Positions 35,624-44,826 of a DNA stretch of 64,000 nt are shown in pieces. The notes beneath the pieces are model-generated. The model was not told where the DNA came from. It saw only the letters and a list, made by a program, of their open reading frames with translations, and did not search any database. The position numbers and the translations under genes are program-made. Source of the DNA: Tunturibacter gelidoferens (GTDB taxonomy: Bacteria; Acidobacteriota; Terriglobia; Terriglobales; Acidobacteriaceae); contig NZ_CP132938.1 in assembly GCF_040358255.1 (NCBI RefSeq), positions 4,774,001 to 4,838,000 of the forward strand, in the 5' to 3' direction. Every line of letters starts with the position of its first letter. The first letter of the stretch is position 1.

Positions 35624-37375
35624 TTACCGGATCGTCTCACTCGAAAGGATCGCCACGCTCTCCGCAGGCAACTCCACAGAACCACCCTTGACCACAACCT
35701 CATCCTTCGAAGCTAGCAACAAGGCAGCCTTCTTTACAAAAGGAAGCTCCACCGTCGCCGATCCGAGATTGCACATCACCGTCACCACCCCACGCTCGAA
35801 CATCAGCCAGCGCCGCTTCTCATCGAAGGTCACCTTCACGTGTCCCACCGCACCATCGTTCAACGCCACAGACCCGCGCCGCAACTGAATCAGTCTGCGG
35901 TACCAATCCAACATCTCTCCATGGCGCCCCTGATGAACCTCCGCCCAATTCAACTTCGATCGCAGAAACGTCTCAACATCTTCCGGATCGGGAATGTCCT
36001 CGGGGTCCCATCCAAACGCCGCAAACTCGTCTCGACGCCCGTTCTTTACCGACTTCGCCATCTCCGGATCCTCATGGTCCGCGAAGTATTGAAACGGAGT
36101 CGACGCGGCATACTCCTCGCCCTGAAAGACCATCGGAACAAATGGAGCCGTCATTACAATCGCAGCCGCCACCCTCGCGCGGTCGAACCCAACCGTCTGG
36201 TCTAACCTGTCGCCAACCGCACGATTGCCAACCTGATCGTGATTCTGGATATATCCCAAAAAATGATGCGGCGACAGCTCATCCGCCGGGCGCCCATGCG
36301 ATCGCCTCCGATACTCCGAGTAGCTTCCGTCCTGCACAAAGTTTTTCGCCAGGGACTTTGCCAGCTTCTCCAACGAGCCGAAGTCCGAGTAGTAACCCTT
36401 CTCCGTTCCTTCGTTCGTCAGCACCGCAAACAGCGCATGATGAAAGTCATCGCTCCACTGCGCATCCATCCCATACCCGCCCTCCCTCGCAGGAGTAACA
36501 ACTCGGGGATCGTTCAGGTCACTCTCCGCGATCAACACCAGCCGCCGTCCCACCTTCGCAGACAAAGTCTTCACCTCAGACGACAGCTGCTCCATAAAAT
36601 GTATCGCCGACCGGTCGACATACTCATGCACCGCGTCCAGGCGAAGTCCATCGATGTGATAATCCCTCATCCACATCAGCGCGTTGTCGCAGAAAAACCT
36701 CCGTACCTCGTCGCTTCCCTCGCCTTCAAAGTTGATCGCGCCTCCCCACGGAGTGTGATGTCTCTCCGTGATGTAAGGTCCATACTTGCCCGAGTAGTTC
36801 CCCACCGGTCCGAAGTGGTTATAAACCACGTCCAGCAACACCGCGAGCTCCCGCGCATGGCAGGCATCCACCAGCCGCTTCAACCCATCCGGCCCACCAT
36901 ACTGTTCGGTCACCGCAAACAGCGCAGCCCCGTCATACCCCCACCCCTGCCCACCCGGAAACGCAGCCACCGGCATCAACTCCACATGCGTAATGCCAAG
37001 CTCCACCAAATATCCAAGCTTCTCTATCGCCGAATCGAAGGTCCCCTGCGGTGTAAACGTTCCCACATGCAACTCATAGATCACTGCATGCGCAAGCGCA
37101 GCCGCACTCCAGCCTCTGTCACTCCACTTGAAAGCCCTCTGGTCATACACCCGCGACAGTCCATGCACTCCATCCGGCTGCCACTCCGATCTCGGATCAG
37201 GCCACGCCTTCGGATCATCTCCAATCACAAACCCATAGTCCGTACCCACTCCCGCCTGCTCCACGGAAGCACTCCACCATCCGCGCCCGTCAGGCCCGCT
37301 CATCGGATAAGTAACATCGCCGATCTTCACGCCCATCTTCGACGCACTCGGCGCCCAAACCGTAAACTCATGCAT
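35624..37375 (-). CDS. treZ: Malto-oligosyltrehalose trehalohydrolase
   Basis: TreZ releases trehalose from maltooligosyltrehalose, the second step of the TreYZ route. The 583-residue product has an N-terminal beta domain (MHEFTVWAPSASKM) and a GH13 barrel with YDGAALFAVTEQYGGP, LLDVVYNHFGPVGNY, the nucleophile region GLRLDAVHEY, the acid/base in LIAESDLND and GYIQNHDQVGNRA. Length matches the family. Its ATG overlaps the treY stop by one base (TGATG), so the pair is translationally coupled. Confidence 0.95.
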   Translation of the reverse strand: MHEFTVWAPSASKMGVKIGDVTYPMSGPDGRGWWSASVEQAGVGTDYGFVIGDDPKAWPDPRSEWQPDGVHGLSRVYDQRAFKWSDRGWSAAALAHAVIYELHVGTFTPQGTFDSAIEKLGYLVELGITHVELMPVAAFPGGQGWGYDGAALFAVTEQYGGPDGLKRLVDACHARELAVLLDVVYNHFGPVGNYSGKYGPYITERHHTPWGGAINFEGEGSDEVRRFFCDNALMWMRDYHIDGLRLDAVHEYVDRSAIHFMEQLSSEVKTLSAKVGRRLVLIAESDLNDPRVVTPAREGGYGMDAQWSDDFHHALFAVLTNEGTEKGYYSDFGSLEKLAKSLAKNFVQDGSYSEYRRRSHGRPADELSPHHFLGYIQNHDQVGNRAVGDRLDQTVGFDRARVAAAIVMTAPFVPMVFQGEEYAASTPFQYFADHEDPEMAKSVKNGRRDEFAAFGWDPEDIPDPEDVETFLRSKLNWAEVHQGRHGEMLDWYRRLIQLRRGSVALNDGAVGHVKVTFDEKRRWLMFERGVVTVMCNLGSATVELPFVKKAALLLASKDEVVVKGGSVELPAESVAILSSETIR

Positions 37376-40068
37376 CAGCGGTCTCCCCCAACCTCTTCGC
37401 GCGCCAGTAGCGCCACCGGAAAATCCTTCAACAGCCCCTTGACTTCGACCTCGCCACCCTCAACGATCGCTCCCGTCAAACGATTCCTCCATCGTCCCTC
37501 CGGCAGTGTCACCACTGTGTCCTTCCACGCTCCGTCAAGCTTCACCGTGAGCCTTGGCGCCACCGTCACCACATCCTCACCTCGCAGATACGCAATCACG
37601 TGGTCATGCTTCGCTCCATCCACCATCAACGGAACATAGTCCGCCTCTGCACCAAACGACTTCGGCCTCTCACGTCTCAGTTGAAGCGCCTTATGGATGG
37701 TCCACATCTTCGGCAGCCCTTCCTCAGCTCTTGCCATCACCTGCGCCGCCGCATCACCGCCGTTCATCGGCTTCAAGTCATATAGCAACCGCTGCCGCAG
37801 TGCATAGTCCACCGGCCGACGATTATCCGGATCCACAAGACTCAAATCCCAGATCTCCGTTCCCTGGTACAGATCCGGCACACCCGGAGCGGTGTACTTC
37901 AACAGCGTCTGCGCCAGCGAATTCACACGCCCCGCCTCCAGAATCCTCTCCACAAACTGCTGTAGCTCTCGCTGAAACGGCGCATAGCTATACGTAAATT
38001 CAATGAACAGACTCAGTGCATCTTCAAATTCTTTATTGTTCGCCACCCAGGTCGTCTGTTGCTTCGCCTCGCGCATCGCCTTCAACATATAAGCCTGAGC
38101 GCGATCCATCGGCAGCGGCCACGCCCCAATCAAAGTCTGGTAGAAAAAGTACTCCGTATTACGATCCGGCAACGGATCCACCCCAGGCTTGCGCGCGCGA
38201 AACGCATTGTTCATCCGCGACCAGCGCTGTATCGCCGCACCAAACTTTCCCGGTATCTCCGACAACACCGCCAACCGCGCCCTCACGTCATCGCTGCGTT
38301 TCGTGTCGTGGGTCGACAGCGTCGTCATCGTGCAAGGATGCGTCTCCTGCATCTTCCCGCAATACGAATGAAACTCCTCAACGCTCAATCCATTTCGCCC
38401 CGGATCGCTCCCCACCTCATTCATTCCCGTCAACCGATTGAAGCAATAAAACGCCGTATCCTCCACGCCCTTCGCCATCACCGGTCCGGTGAACTGCTGG
38501 AACCTCAACAAAAACTCGCTTTCCAGCTTCCCCTTCACCTCCATCGTCAACACGTCCCGAAGAAAGTCGAAGAGCCCTCCATCGATATCCTGCCGCTTCT
38601 CCTTCGCGCACTCCGCAGCCTGCGTAATGTACTCGCGATCTTCCTCGGTAATCTCCTCACGCTCCGGCACCACGTACGTCCGATAGATCGAAAAGCACGC
38701 CGCGACCTCGCGAATCGCGCGCCTCACCTCGGCCCTCGTGTAGTCGCGCCGATCACGATTCGCCTCGCATATCTCCACGAAGATCGACGTCAGCCGATTC
38801 ACATCGCTCCCCAGTGCCTCCTGCGACACGTTGATCTTCTTCTCATGCGCAATGGCGTGAAAGTCCGTAGGCTGCTCCGTAAAATCCGCATAGACCGAGC
38901 TCAACTCCATCATGCCCTCGGGCGCCACCAGCACTCCCGAAACAACATTCAAAAAGTCGTACCCGCTCGTCCCCTCAATCGGCCAATCCTCGCGTAGAAA
39001 CTCGCCGGGCTCAAGAATCTTCTCTCCGATCACCCACGCATCCGGAGCGCGTTCGCGCAGCCGTTTGAAGTACTCCTTCGGATCACGCAGCCCATCCGGA
39101 TGATCCACCCGCACGCCATCCAGAACTCCCCGCTTCAACCAATCCAACACGAGCGCATGCGTCTCCTCGAACACATATTCGCGCTCCACTCGCAGACCAA
39201 TCAGCGTGTTCACATCAAAAAATCGCCGATAGCTCAGCTGCTGGTCCGCAGTCTTCCAGTAAGCCAATCGGTAGTTCTGCTGATTCAAAAAATCATCCAC
39301 TGCGTCTAGGTTCTCATTCAGGTCCGCCATCGCCCGGTCCATCGCATCGAAGATCTCCGGCTCCTCCGCGCACAACCGCTCCAGCAGAGTAAACAACACC
39401 ACCTTGTCGCGATGGCGAGCCAGAATCGTTCGCCGATCCACATACTCCGGCGCCGGCAAACGGCCGAACGAAGCCGCAAGAAAACTCAACGTATCCGACT
39501 TCGCATACTCCGCCGCTCGAGACAGAATCACCGGCAGCGACTGCGGCGACACCGGCAGCGACTGCCCCGAACACTCCACCTGAAACTTGATGCCGCGCCG
39601 CACCACCTTGATCCCGCCCGCCTGCAACACCCTCCCGTACTGGTCCCCAAGGATCGGCACCAGCACCTTGTCGCGAAGCCGCTCCTCCTGCGGCTGCCAG
39701 TCGATATCGAAGAACGAAGCATACCGGCTCGACGTGCCGTTTTCGAGCACATCCCACCAGAAGCGGTTCTCCTTGCCGAGCGACATATGATTCGGCACGA
39801 TGTCCAGCACCTGCCCCAACCCCGCCTCACCCAGCCTCTTGCAGAACCGTTCATGCGCCGCCGCGCCACCCAGCTCTTCATTTACCTTCTGATGGTCGAC
39901 CACGTCATATCCATGCATACTCCCCGGCGCAGCCTGAAGATAAGGAGAGCTGTAAACATGCGAAATCCCAAGCTCATGCAAATAGTCGGCGATCTTCGCC
40001 GCATCGTCGAAGGTAAAGTCTTTATGCAGTTGCAGTCTGTAGGTAGAACCTGGAATTCGTAGCATCAT
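37375..40068 (-). CDS. treY: Malto-oligosyltrehalose synthase
   Basis: TreY isomerises the reducing end of maltooligosaccharides to an alpha,alpha-1,1 linkage. The 897-residue GH13 enzyme starts IPGSTYRLQLHKDFTFDDA and has LDIVPNHMSLG, the nucleophile region DGVRVDHPDGLRDP, the acid/base in WVIGEKILEPGE, and the late TTLSTHDTKRSDDVRARL. Size is normal. The ATG at 40068 (or the next codon) is favoured over a TTG one codon earlier. It lies between the GH15 gene and treZ on one strand, likely a single operon. Confidence 0.95.
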   Translation of the reverse strand: MMLRIPGSTYRLQLHKDFTFDDAAKIADYLHELGISHVYSSPYLQAAPGSMHGYDVVDHQKVNEELGGAAAHERFCKRLGEAGLGQVLDIVPNHMSLGKENRFWWDVLENGTSSRYASFFDIDWQPQEERLRDKVLVPILGDQYGRVLQAGGIKVVRRGIKFQVECSGQSLPVSPQSLPVILSRAAEYAKSDTLSFLAASFGRLPAPEYVDRRTILARHRDKVVLFTLLERLCAEEPEIFDAMDRAMADLNENLDAVDDFLNQQNYRLAYWKTADQQLSYRRFFDVNTLIGLRVEREYVFEETHALVLDWLKRGVLDGVRVDHPDGLRDPKEYFKRLRERAPDAWVIGEKILEPGEFLREDWPIEGTSGYDFLNVVSGVLVAPEGMMELSSVYADFTEQPTDFHAIAHEKKINVSQEALGSDVNRLTSIFVEICEANRDRRDYTRAEVRRAIREVAACFSIYRTYVVPEREEITEEDREYITQAAECAKEKRQDIDGGLFDFLRDVLTMEVKGKLESEFLLRFQQFTGPVMAKGVEDTAFYCFNRLTGMNEVGSDPGRNGLSVEEFHSYCGKMQETHPCTMTTLSTHDTKRSDDVRARLAVLSEIPGKFGAAIQRWSRMNNAFRARKPGVDPLPDRNTEYFFYQTLIGAWPLPMDRAQAYMLKAMREAKQQTTWVANNKEFEDALSLFIEFTYSYAPFQRELQQFVERILEAGRVNSLAQTLLKYTAPGVPDLYQGTEIWDLSLVDPDNRRPVDYALRQRLLYDLKPMNGGDAAAQVMARAEEGLPKMWTIHKALQLRRERPKSFGAEADYVPLMVDGAKHDHVIAYLRGEDVVTVAPRLTVKLDGAWKDTVVTLPEGRWRNRLTGAIVEGGEVEVKGLLKDFPVALLAREEVGGDR

Positions 40069-40224
40069 CAACCAATCGAAAGTAGCGTTCAGGAAACAAG
40101 GCAGTAAAAATCACGCAGAAATCCCGCACAAAAAAATCCAGGTAATCGGTTAGAGACTCAGAAGCTCTCGTTGGTTGCATTTGGAGATAACCGTGGAGAC
40201 CCAACGGCGTCACACGACGCGTAT

Positions 40225-42126
40225 CTACCTCTTCTTCTTTCGACGAAATGCAGATTCCGCCGCAGCATTCTGCTCAGGCCGCCACAAACCCGACATCGCA
40301 AAAGCAGAATGTATTAACGCAATGTGCGATAACGCCTGGGGGAAGTTCCCCACCATCCGCTTTCCAATAGGATCGTACTCCTCCGACAACAGCCCAACGT
40401 CGTTGCGCAGCGCAAGCAACCGTTCAAACATCGCCTTCGCATCTTCCTTTCGCCCGATCAGCCACAAGTTCGTAACCAGCCAGAAGCTGCAAGCCAGAAA
40501 TGCGCCTTCACCTCCTGCAAGCCCATCCTTCGTCTTCTTGGTATCGTACCGTTCCACGAAGCCGTCCTTCATCAGCCGTCTCTCGATCGCCTCCACCGTG
40601 CCAATAATCCGCCTATCATCCATCGGCAAAAATCCCACCAGCCCAATTCGCAGACACGAGGCGTCGAGCTGTTTCGATCCATACGACTGCACAAAGCTGT
40701 TCAACTTCTTATCAAACCCCTTCTTACATATCTCCCGATGCAACATCTCGCGGTTCTTCTTCCATCGCTTGACGTCACCCTTCCCATCGAACTGCTCGTG
40801 ATGCCTAATCGCCCGATCAAGCGCCACCCACGCCATCACCTTCGAGTGAGTAAAGTGTTGCGCACCGCCGCGTGTCTCCCAGATCCCTTCATCAGGGTTC
40901 GGCCACACCTTGCACAGATGGTCGATCAACGCCGCCTGTACCGAAGCCGCCGACACACGTATCTCGTCTTCAGCCTGCGGAACCCTCGACAGAGCCGACG
41001 AAACCTCACCAAAGACGTCCAGCTGAAACTGATCCACCGCCGCATTCCCGATCCGAACCGGACTCGAATTTTCATAACCGGGCAGCCAGTCTGCCTGCCA
41101 CTCCACCAACTGTCGCTCGCCGCAGATCCCATAGATCGTCTGCACCTGATCGGGTGCCCCAGCGATGGCGCGCAACAACCACTTACGCCACTCCACCGCC
41201 TCGTCCACATAACTGGCCTGCATCAAAATCAGCAACGTAAACGCCGTGTCGCGCAACCAGCAATAGCGATAGTCCCAGTTGCGCGCCCCGCCAATCCTCT
41301 CCGGCAACGAGGTCGTTACAGCCGCCACAATCCCCCCCGACGGTCTATACGTCATCGCCTTCAAAGTAATCAGCGAACGCTCCACCGCCTCCGCGTAAGG
41401 CCCGGCGTACGCATTCTTCCGGCTCCACTTGCTCCAGAACCTCTGCGTCTCCGCAAGCGCTTTATCCACCGAGAGCTCAGGTGGACTCTTCTCCAGAGAC
41501 GAAGAACTGGTCAGCGTAAAACTCATCGTCTCGCCCTTACGCACCGTGAAGTCGCTCCGCGTCGTCATGCCTTCTCCACGCAATCGCGCCTTCGTTCTCA
41601 GCGTAACCATGTCCATGCCGGCGATCGCCCGCAACCCGTCCGCGGTGCGCGTCACCCAGGGAATCGTCCGTCCGTAATCAAACCGGATCGCCAGATCCAT
41701 CTGCATCGATACCCTGCCACGAACTCCACGTACGATCCGCACAACATGAGAGTGCCTCTCGCGCGGCGGCATAAAGTCGATCAGGCACACCTCTCCCTCC
41801 CTCGTCTCAAAAGTAGTCTCAACGATCAACGTGTGCCCTTCGTACTCCCGCCTCGTCGCCTTCACCTTACCCTTCGGTACGATCTGCCAGAAGCCGTGAT
41901 CCCGCGTCCCCAGCAGCGCCGCAAAGCAAGCAGCAGACGAGAAGGTGGGCCAGCATAACCAGTCGATCGACCCCTCTTTCGACACCAGCGCCGCAGTCTC
42001 GCAGTCCCCCATCATCGCGTAGTCTTCAATCCTCTCCCCATGTAACGCCCCGTGCAACGCCCCATGCGCCGCCCCGTCTACAGCACCATGCAACTTGCCT
42101 GCGACTTTCTTCTTCGCCTTCGCCAC
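40225..42126 (-). CDS. GH15 family glycoside hydrolase (glucoamylase or trehalase)
   Basis: A 633-residue GH15 enzyme. Blocks seen: IEDYAMMGDCETAALVSKEGSIDWLCWP, the catalytic glutamate in GIWETRGG, FTHSKVMAWVALDRAI, and the second glutamate in LSEEYDPIGKRMVGNFPQALSH. Bacterial relatives include glucoamylases and acid trehalases, so it could feed or break down the trehalose pathway. An unusual basic, Ala-Gly-His-rich leader (GAAHGALHGALHGE) precedes the domain. I prefer GTG 42126, with GGAGG four bases upstream, over ATG 42150, which lacks a site. It heads the treY-treZ run. Confidence 0.85.
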   Translation of the reverse strand: MAKAKKKVAGKLHGAVDGAAHGALHGALHGERIEDYAMMGDCETAALVSKEGSIDWLCWPTFSSAACFAALLGTRDHGFWQIVPKGKVKATRREYEGHTLIVETTFETREGEVCLIDFMPPRERHSHVVRIVRGVRGRVSMQMDLAIRFDYGRTIPWVTRTADGLRAIAGMDMVTLRTKARLRGEGMTTRSDFTVRKGETMSFTLTSSSSLEKSPPELSVDKALAETQRFWSKWSRKNAYAGPYAEAVERSLITLKAMTYRPSGGIVAAVTTSLPERIGGARNWDYRYCWLRDTAFTLLILMQASYVDEAVEWRKWLLRAIAGAPDQVQTIYGICGERQLVEWQADWLPGYENSSPVRIGNAAVDQFQLDVFGEVSSALSRVPQAEDEIRVSAASVQAALIDHLCKVWPNPDEGIWETRGGAQHFTHSKVMAWVALDRAIRHHEQFDGKGDVKRWKKNREMLHREICKKGFDKKLNSFVQSYGSKQLDASCLRIGLVGFLPMDDRRIIGTVEAIERRLMKDGFVERYDTKKTKDGLAGGEGAFLACSFWLVTNLWLIGRKEDAKAMFERLLALRNDVGLLSEEYDPIGKRMVGNFPQALSHIALIHSAFAMSGLWRPEQNAAAESAFRRKKKR

Positions 42127-42447
42127 AAAACCTCCAACTTGCCGGTGCATTCAGCCCGCCTACAACCACTTACGCCACACCCGGCATCTCTTTCAGGAAT
42201 GGATTTAACCCATCAGATGCGCAACACCGCGACCCCAGGGCAAGGCAATGAAGTATGCCAGCGAAATTACCCTTCGAGCAACCGGGCTCATGAAAAATCT
42301 TTCGCCGCTGCCACCCTTGCTCTCGCGCAGCCTCAGAATCGGCAGTACACTCACGGCAGGAACGCCTCTTCAGACGATAAGTATCTTCCGGCAGATATCG
42401 ACAACCTGAGGCGCCGCTAACCGAACCGAGAAAGTCCACATCGCACG
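42127..42447. other. Divergent intergenic region
   Basis: About 320 bases separate the GH15 gene from the glycosyltransferase-like gene. No RNA gene or convincing frame was seen. It should hold the two divergent promoters. Confidence 0.4.
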
Positions 42448-43659
42448 ATGGCCTCCGCGCAGACAAATATCGACCTTACCTCGAACGCCATGAACCCGAC
42501 GCCCGCGACGACCGCAACCAGCAGCATGCTCGTTAGCCTGGTTCCCCTCTCTCAAGAGGCCTTCGAAATCACGCTCTCAAACCTTGCCCTCGCGTTTCCA
42601 AACGAAACGGTCCTCGTCGCCACCCCGGACACCGCGCCTCAGCTCTCCTCCGGCAGCCCCTTGCGCCTCATCCCCTACACCCCCACCGCCGTCTCTGCGA
42701 CCCCCTGGGTCCTCACCGCAGCCGACTATCTCAACACCTACAAACTCGCGCAGGAAAACCGCGCCACCAGCTGCCTCCTTCTCGGCGCCGAATGCCAGTC
42801 TCTGCATCCCGAGACCATCCGCGCTCTAGCCCAATCCACTCTCACCAGCGACCTCTCCGTCGCGCACTACGAACTCGGCCCCCGCGAAGGCCTCGTCAAC
42901 TCCGCGATGCTCTACCCCGTCACCCGCGCCCTCTTCGGCACCCGCCCGCGCTACCCCCTCGCCATCGACCTCGGCCTCTCCCTTCGCATGGCCGGCCGTC
43001 TCGCCGCCACAGCACAGCGCTTCACCGCCACAGCACAGGACGACTCCTTGCTCTGGCCCCTCGCGGAAGCAGCAAACGCCAACTTCACAGTCGCCGAGGT
43101 AGAGGTCACCCCTCGCGCCATCCCTCAACCCGCGAATCGCGACCTCAACAGCCTCCTCGCCCACATCACCGGCTCATTCTTCGCCGACGTCGACGCCAAA
43201 GCCTCCTTCTGGCAGCGTGCCCGCGGCACCCAACCCGCCCAGCCCCTTCCGCAAACCGCTCACGTCGCCGAGCCGCCCGAAACCGCACCCATGCTCGAGG
43301 CCTTCCGTCTCGCCTACACCAACCTCCACGAGATCTGGTCCCTGGTCCTTCCGCCCAACTCGCTCCTCGGCCTCAAGAAACTCTCCATGCTCCAACCGGA
43401 AAACTTCCGCATGCCCGATAATCTCTGGGCTCGCATCGTCTACGACTTCATCCTCGCCTACCGCCTGCGCACCATCAACCGCGGTCACCTTCTCGGCGCG
43501 CTCACCCCGCTCTATCTCGCCTGGGTTGCCTCTCATCTCACCTTGATCAGCACGGGCACGCCCCCCGAAAAGCACATTCAGGATCTCGCCGTAGCTTTTG
43601 AAACCGACAAACCCTATCTCGTATCACGCTGGCGCTGGCCCGACCGTTTCAACCCATAG
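42448..43659 (+). CDS. Glucosylglycerate/mannosylglycerate-synthase-like glycosyltransferase
   Basis: A 403-residue soluble protein. The stretch MLYPVTRALFGTRPRYPLAIDLGLS (split: LYPVTRALFGTRPRYP, then LAIDLGLS) recalls the acceptor region of GT-A-type glucosylglycerate and related synthases, and the C-terminus KPYLVSRWRWPDRFNP is also of that type. The canonical DXD nucleotide-sugar motif is not obvious and the N-terminus is divergent, so activity is uncertain. Start is unsure: ATG 42448 has no clear ribosome-binding site and ATGs at 42490 or 42526 are possible. It neighbours trehalose genes, which would fit a role in compatible-solute synthesis. Confidence 0.5.
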   Translation: MASAQTNIDLTSNAMNPTPATTATSSMLVSLVPLSQEAFEITLSNLALAFPNETVLVATPDTAPQLSSGSPLRLIPYTPTAVSATPWVLTAADYLNTYKLAQENRATSCLLLGAECQSLHPETIRALAQSTLTSDLSVAHYELGPREGLVNSAMLYPVTRALFGTRPRYPLAIDLGLSLRMAGRLAATAQRFTATAQDDSLLWPLAEAANANFTVAEVEVTPRAIPQPANRDLNSLLAHITGSFFADVDAKASFWQRARGTQPAQPLPQTAHVAEPPETAPMLEAFRLAYTNLHEIWSLVLPPNSLLGLKKLSMLQPENFRMPDNLWARIVYDFILAYRLRTINRGHLLGALTPLYLAWVASHLTLISTGTPPEKHIQDLAVAFETDKPYLVSRWRWPDRFNP

Positions 43660-43734
43660 AGAAAGCACTTCAACAAAAAATCTCTAAACAGCGGCAAATC
43701 AAATAGGCCAGCAAACCCGTAAGGAGACTTTCTC

Positions 43735-44481
43735 ATGTGGCAACAAGTCGAACAGGCACTCCGCCAATCCGCCCAGCAGGTCCTCTATAAGCTGGCGAGC
43801 TTTCTCCCGGCCCTCATCGCCCTTCTTCTCGCCCTAGTCATCATGACCGCCATCGGCATGGGCCTCGCCGCACTCCTTCGCCGCTCGCTCACCGCCGCCA
43901 AGTTCGACGAGCGCCTCGCCCGCAACTCCTCCGCCACCATCTCAGACTGGTCTCCCGCGCATAGCCCAACCGCACTCCTCGCACGAGTCGTCTTCTGGGG
44001 ATGCGTAGCCATCGGCTGCTTCATCGGCATCTCCGCCTTCGACGCCGCCTTCCCCGGCGAGTCCCAAATCTCCCTCTTCGTCCTGCCCTACCTCACCCAC
44101 TCCATCGGAGCCGTCCTCCTCCTCATCGCCGGCACCCTCATCGCGCGCTTCCTCGAGCGCTCCGTCCTCATCGGAGCCGTCAACGCCAAGCTCCAGTACG
44201 CCCGCTTCCTCTCTCTCGGCATCAAGTGGCTCGTCCTCGTTCTCACCGCCGCTATGGTCCTCGACCACCTCCAGATCGGCGGCGCCGTCGTCGAACTCGC
44301 CTTCGGAATCCTCTTCGGCGGCATCGTCCTCACCCTCGCTCTCGCCGTCGGTCTCGGCTCCCGCGACATCGTCAGCCGCTCTCTCGAACGCAGCGCCGAC
44401 CTTCGCTCCAACCTCGACCCCATCCCCGGCGATCCCGACTTCAAATCCTCCGCACCCACCGAACCCCTGCGTCACTTCTAA
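43735..44481 (+). CDS. Integral membrane protein with MscS-type TM-helix repeats
   Basis: A 248-residue protein with about four membrane helices: LASFLPALIALLLALVIM, a helix near residue 90, one near 130, and a final pair ending ILFGGIVLTLALAVGLGSRD. The last block resembles the conserved TM-helix repeat (PF05552 type) found beside or within small mechanosensitive channel proteins, but the MscS beta domain is absent. AAGGAG precedes the ATG. It follows the glycosyltransferase-like gene by 75 bases on the same strand. A role in osmotic response is inferred only. Confidence 0.7.
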   Translation: MWQQVEQALRQSAQQVLYKLASFLPALIALLLALVIMTAIGMGLAALLRRSLTAAKFDERLARNSSATISDWSPAHSPTALLARVVFWGCVAIGCFIGISAFDAAFPGESQISLFVLPYLTHSIGAVLLLIAGTLIARFLERSVLIGAVNAKLQYARFLSLGIKWLVLVLTAAMVLDHLQIGGAVVELAFGILFGGIVLTLALAVGLGSRDIVSRSLERSADLRSNLDPIPGDPDFKSSAPTEPLRHF

Positions 44482-44826
44482 AGCAAATTTCCTGTTGCTA
44501 TAGAGGTGTTCTACCGCTCATTTTTGTTGTCATTCCGCACCCTGAGCGAAGCCGAAGGGGGAGGAATCTGCTTTTGCCCTCCGTTCGGTATCCTCTACGT
44601 CAACTCGAAATTTGCTCCAGTTCAATCGAGCCACACCTCCACACGCGCTCGTCCGAAGACGGCGATACGATCCTTCACGTCTGCGCACTATCCCGCAGGC
44701 GTCGCGAATTTTCATCTCCAACAGCTTCCTTCCTCCACGGAGCAGGCATACTATTGGTCTTCGCGAAACTCGCCACCTAATCCGGCCCCTCACACAAATT
44801 CATCCCCAAATTTCGAGGACCATTCA
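44482..44826 (+). other. 345-base gap with one REP-like unit
   Basis: A REP-like sequence (GTCATTCCGCACCCTGAGCG followed by AAGCCGAAGGG) lies at 44527-44556. The rest has no credible gene; an in-frame extension of the sedolisin gene upstream of its ATG is open but not conserved in type. GAGGA for the sedolisin start lies at the right end. Confidence 0.5.

Noticed and set aside
42170..42466. 98-residue minus-strand frame between the GH15 and glycosyltransferase-like genes
   Set aside because: Cys- and Ser-rich random composition, no ribosome-binding site, and it overlaps the divergent gene start.
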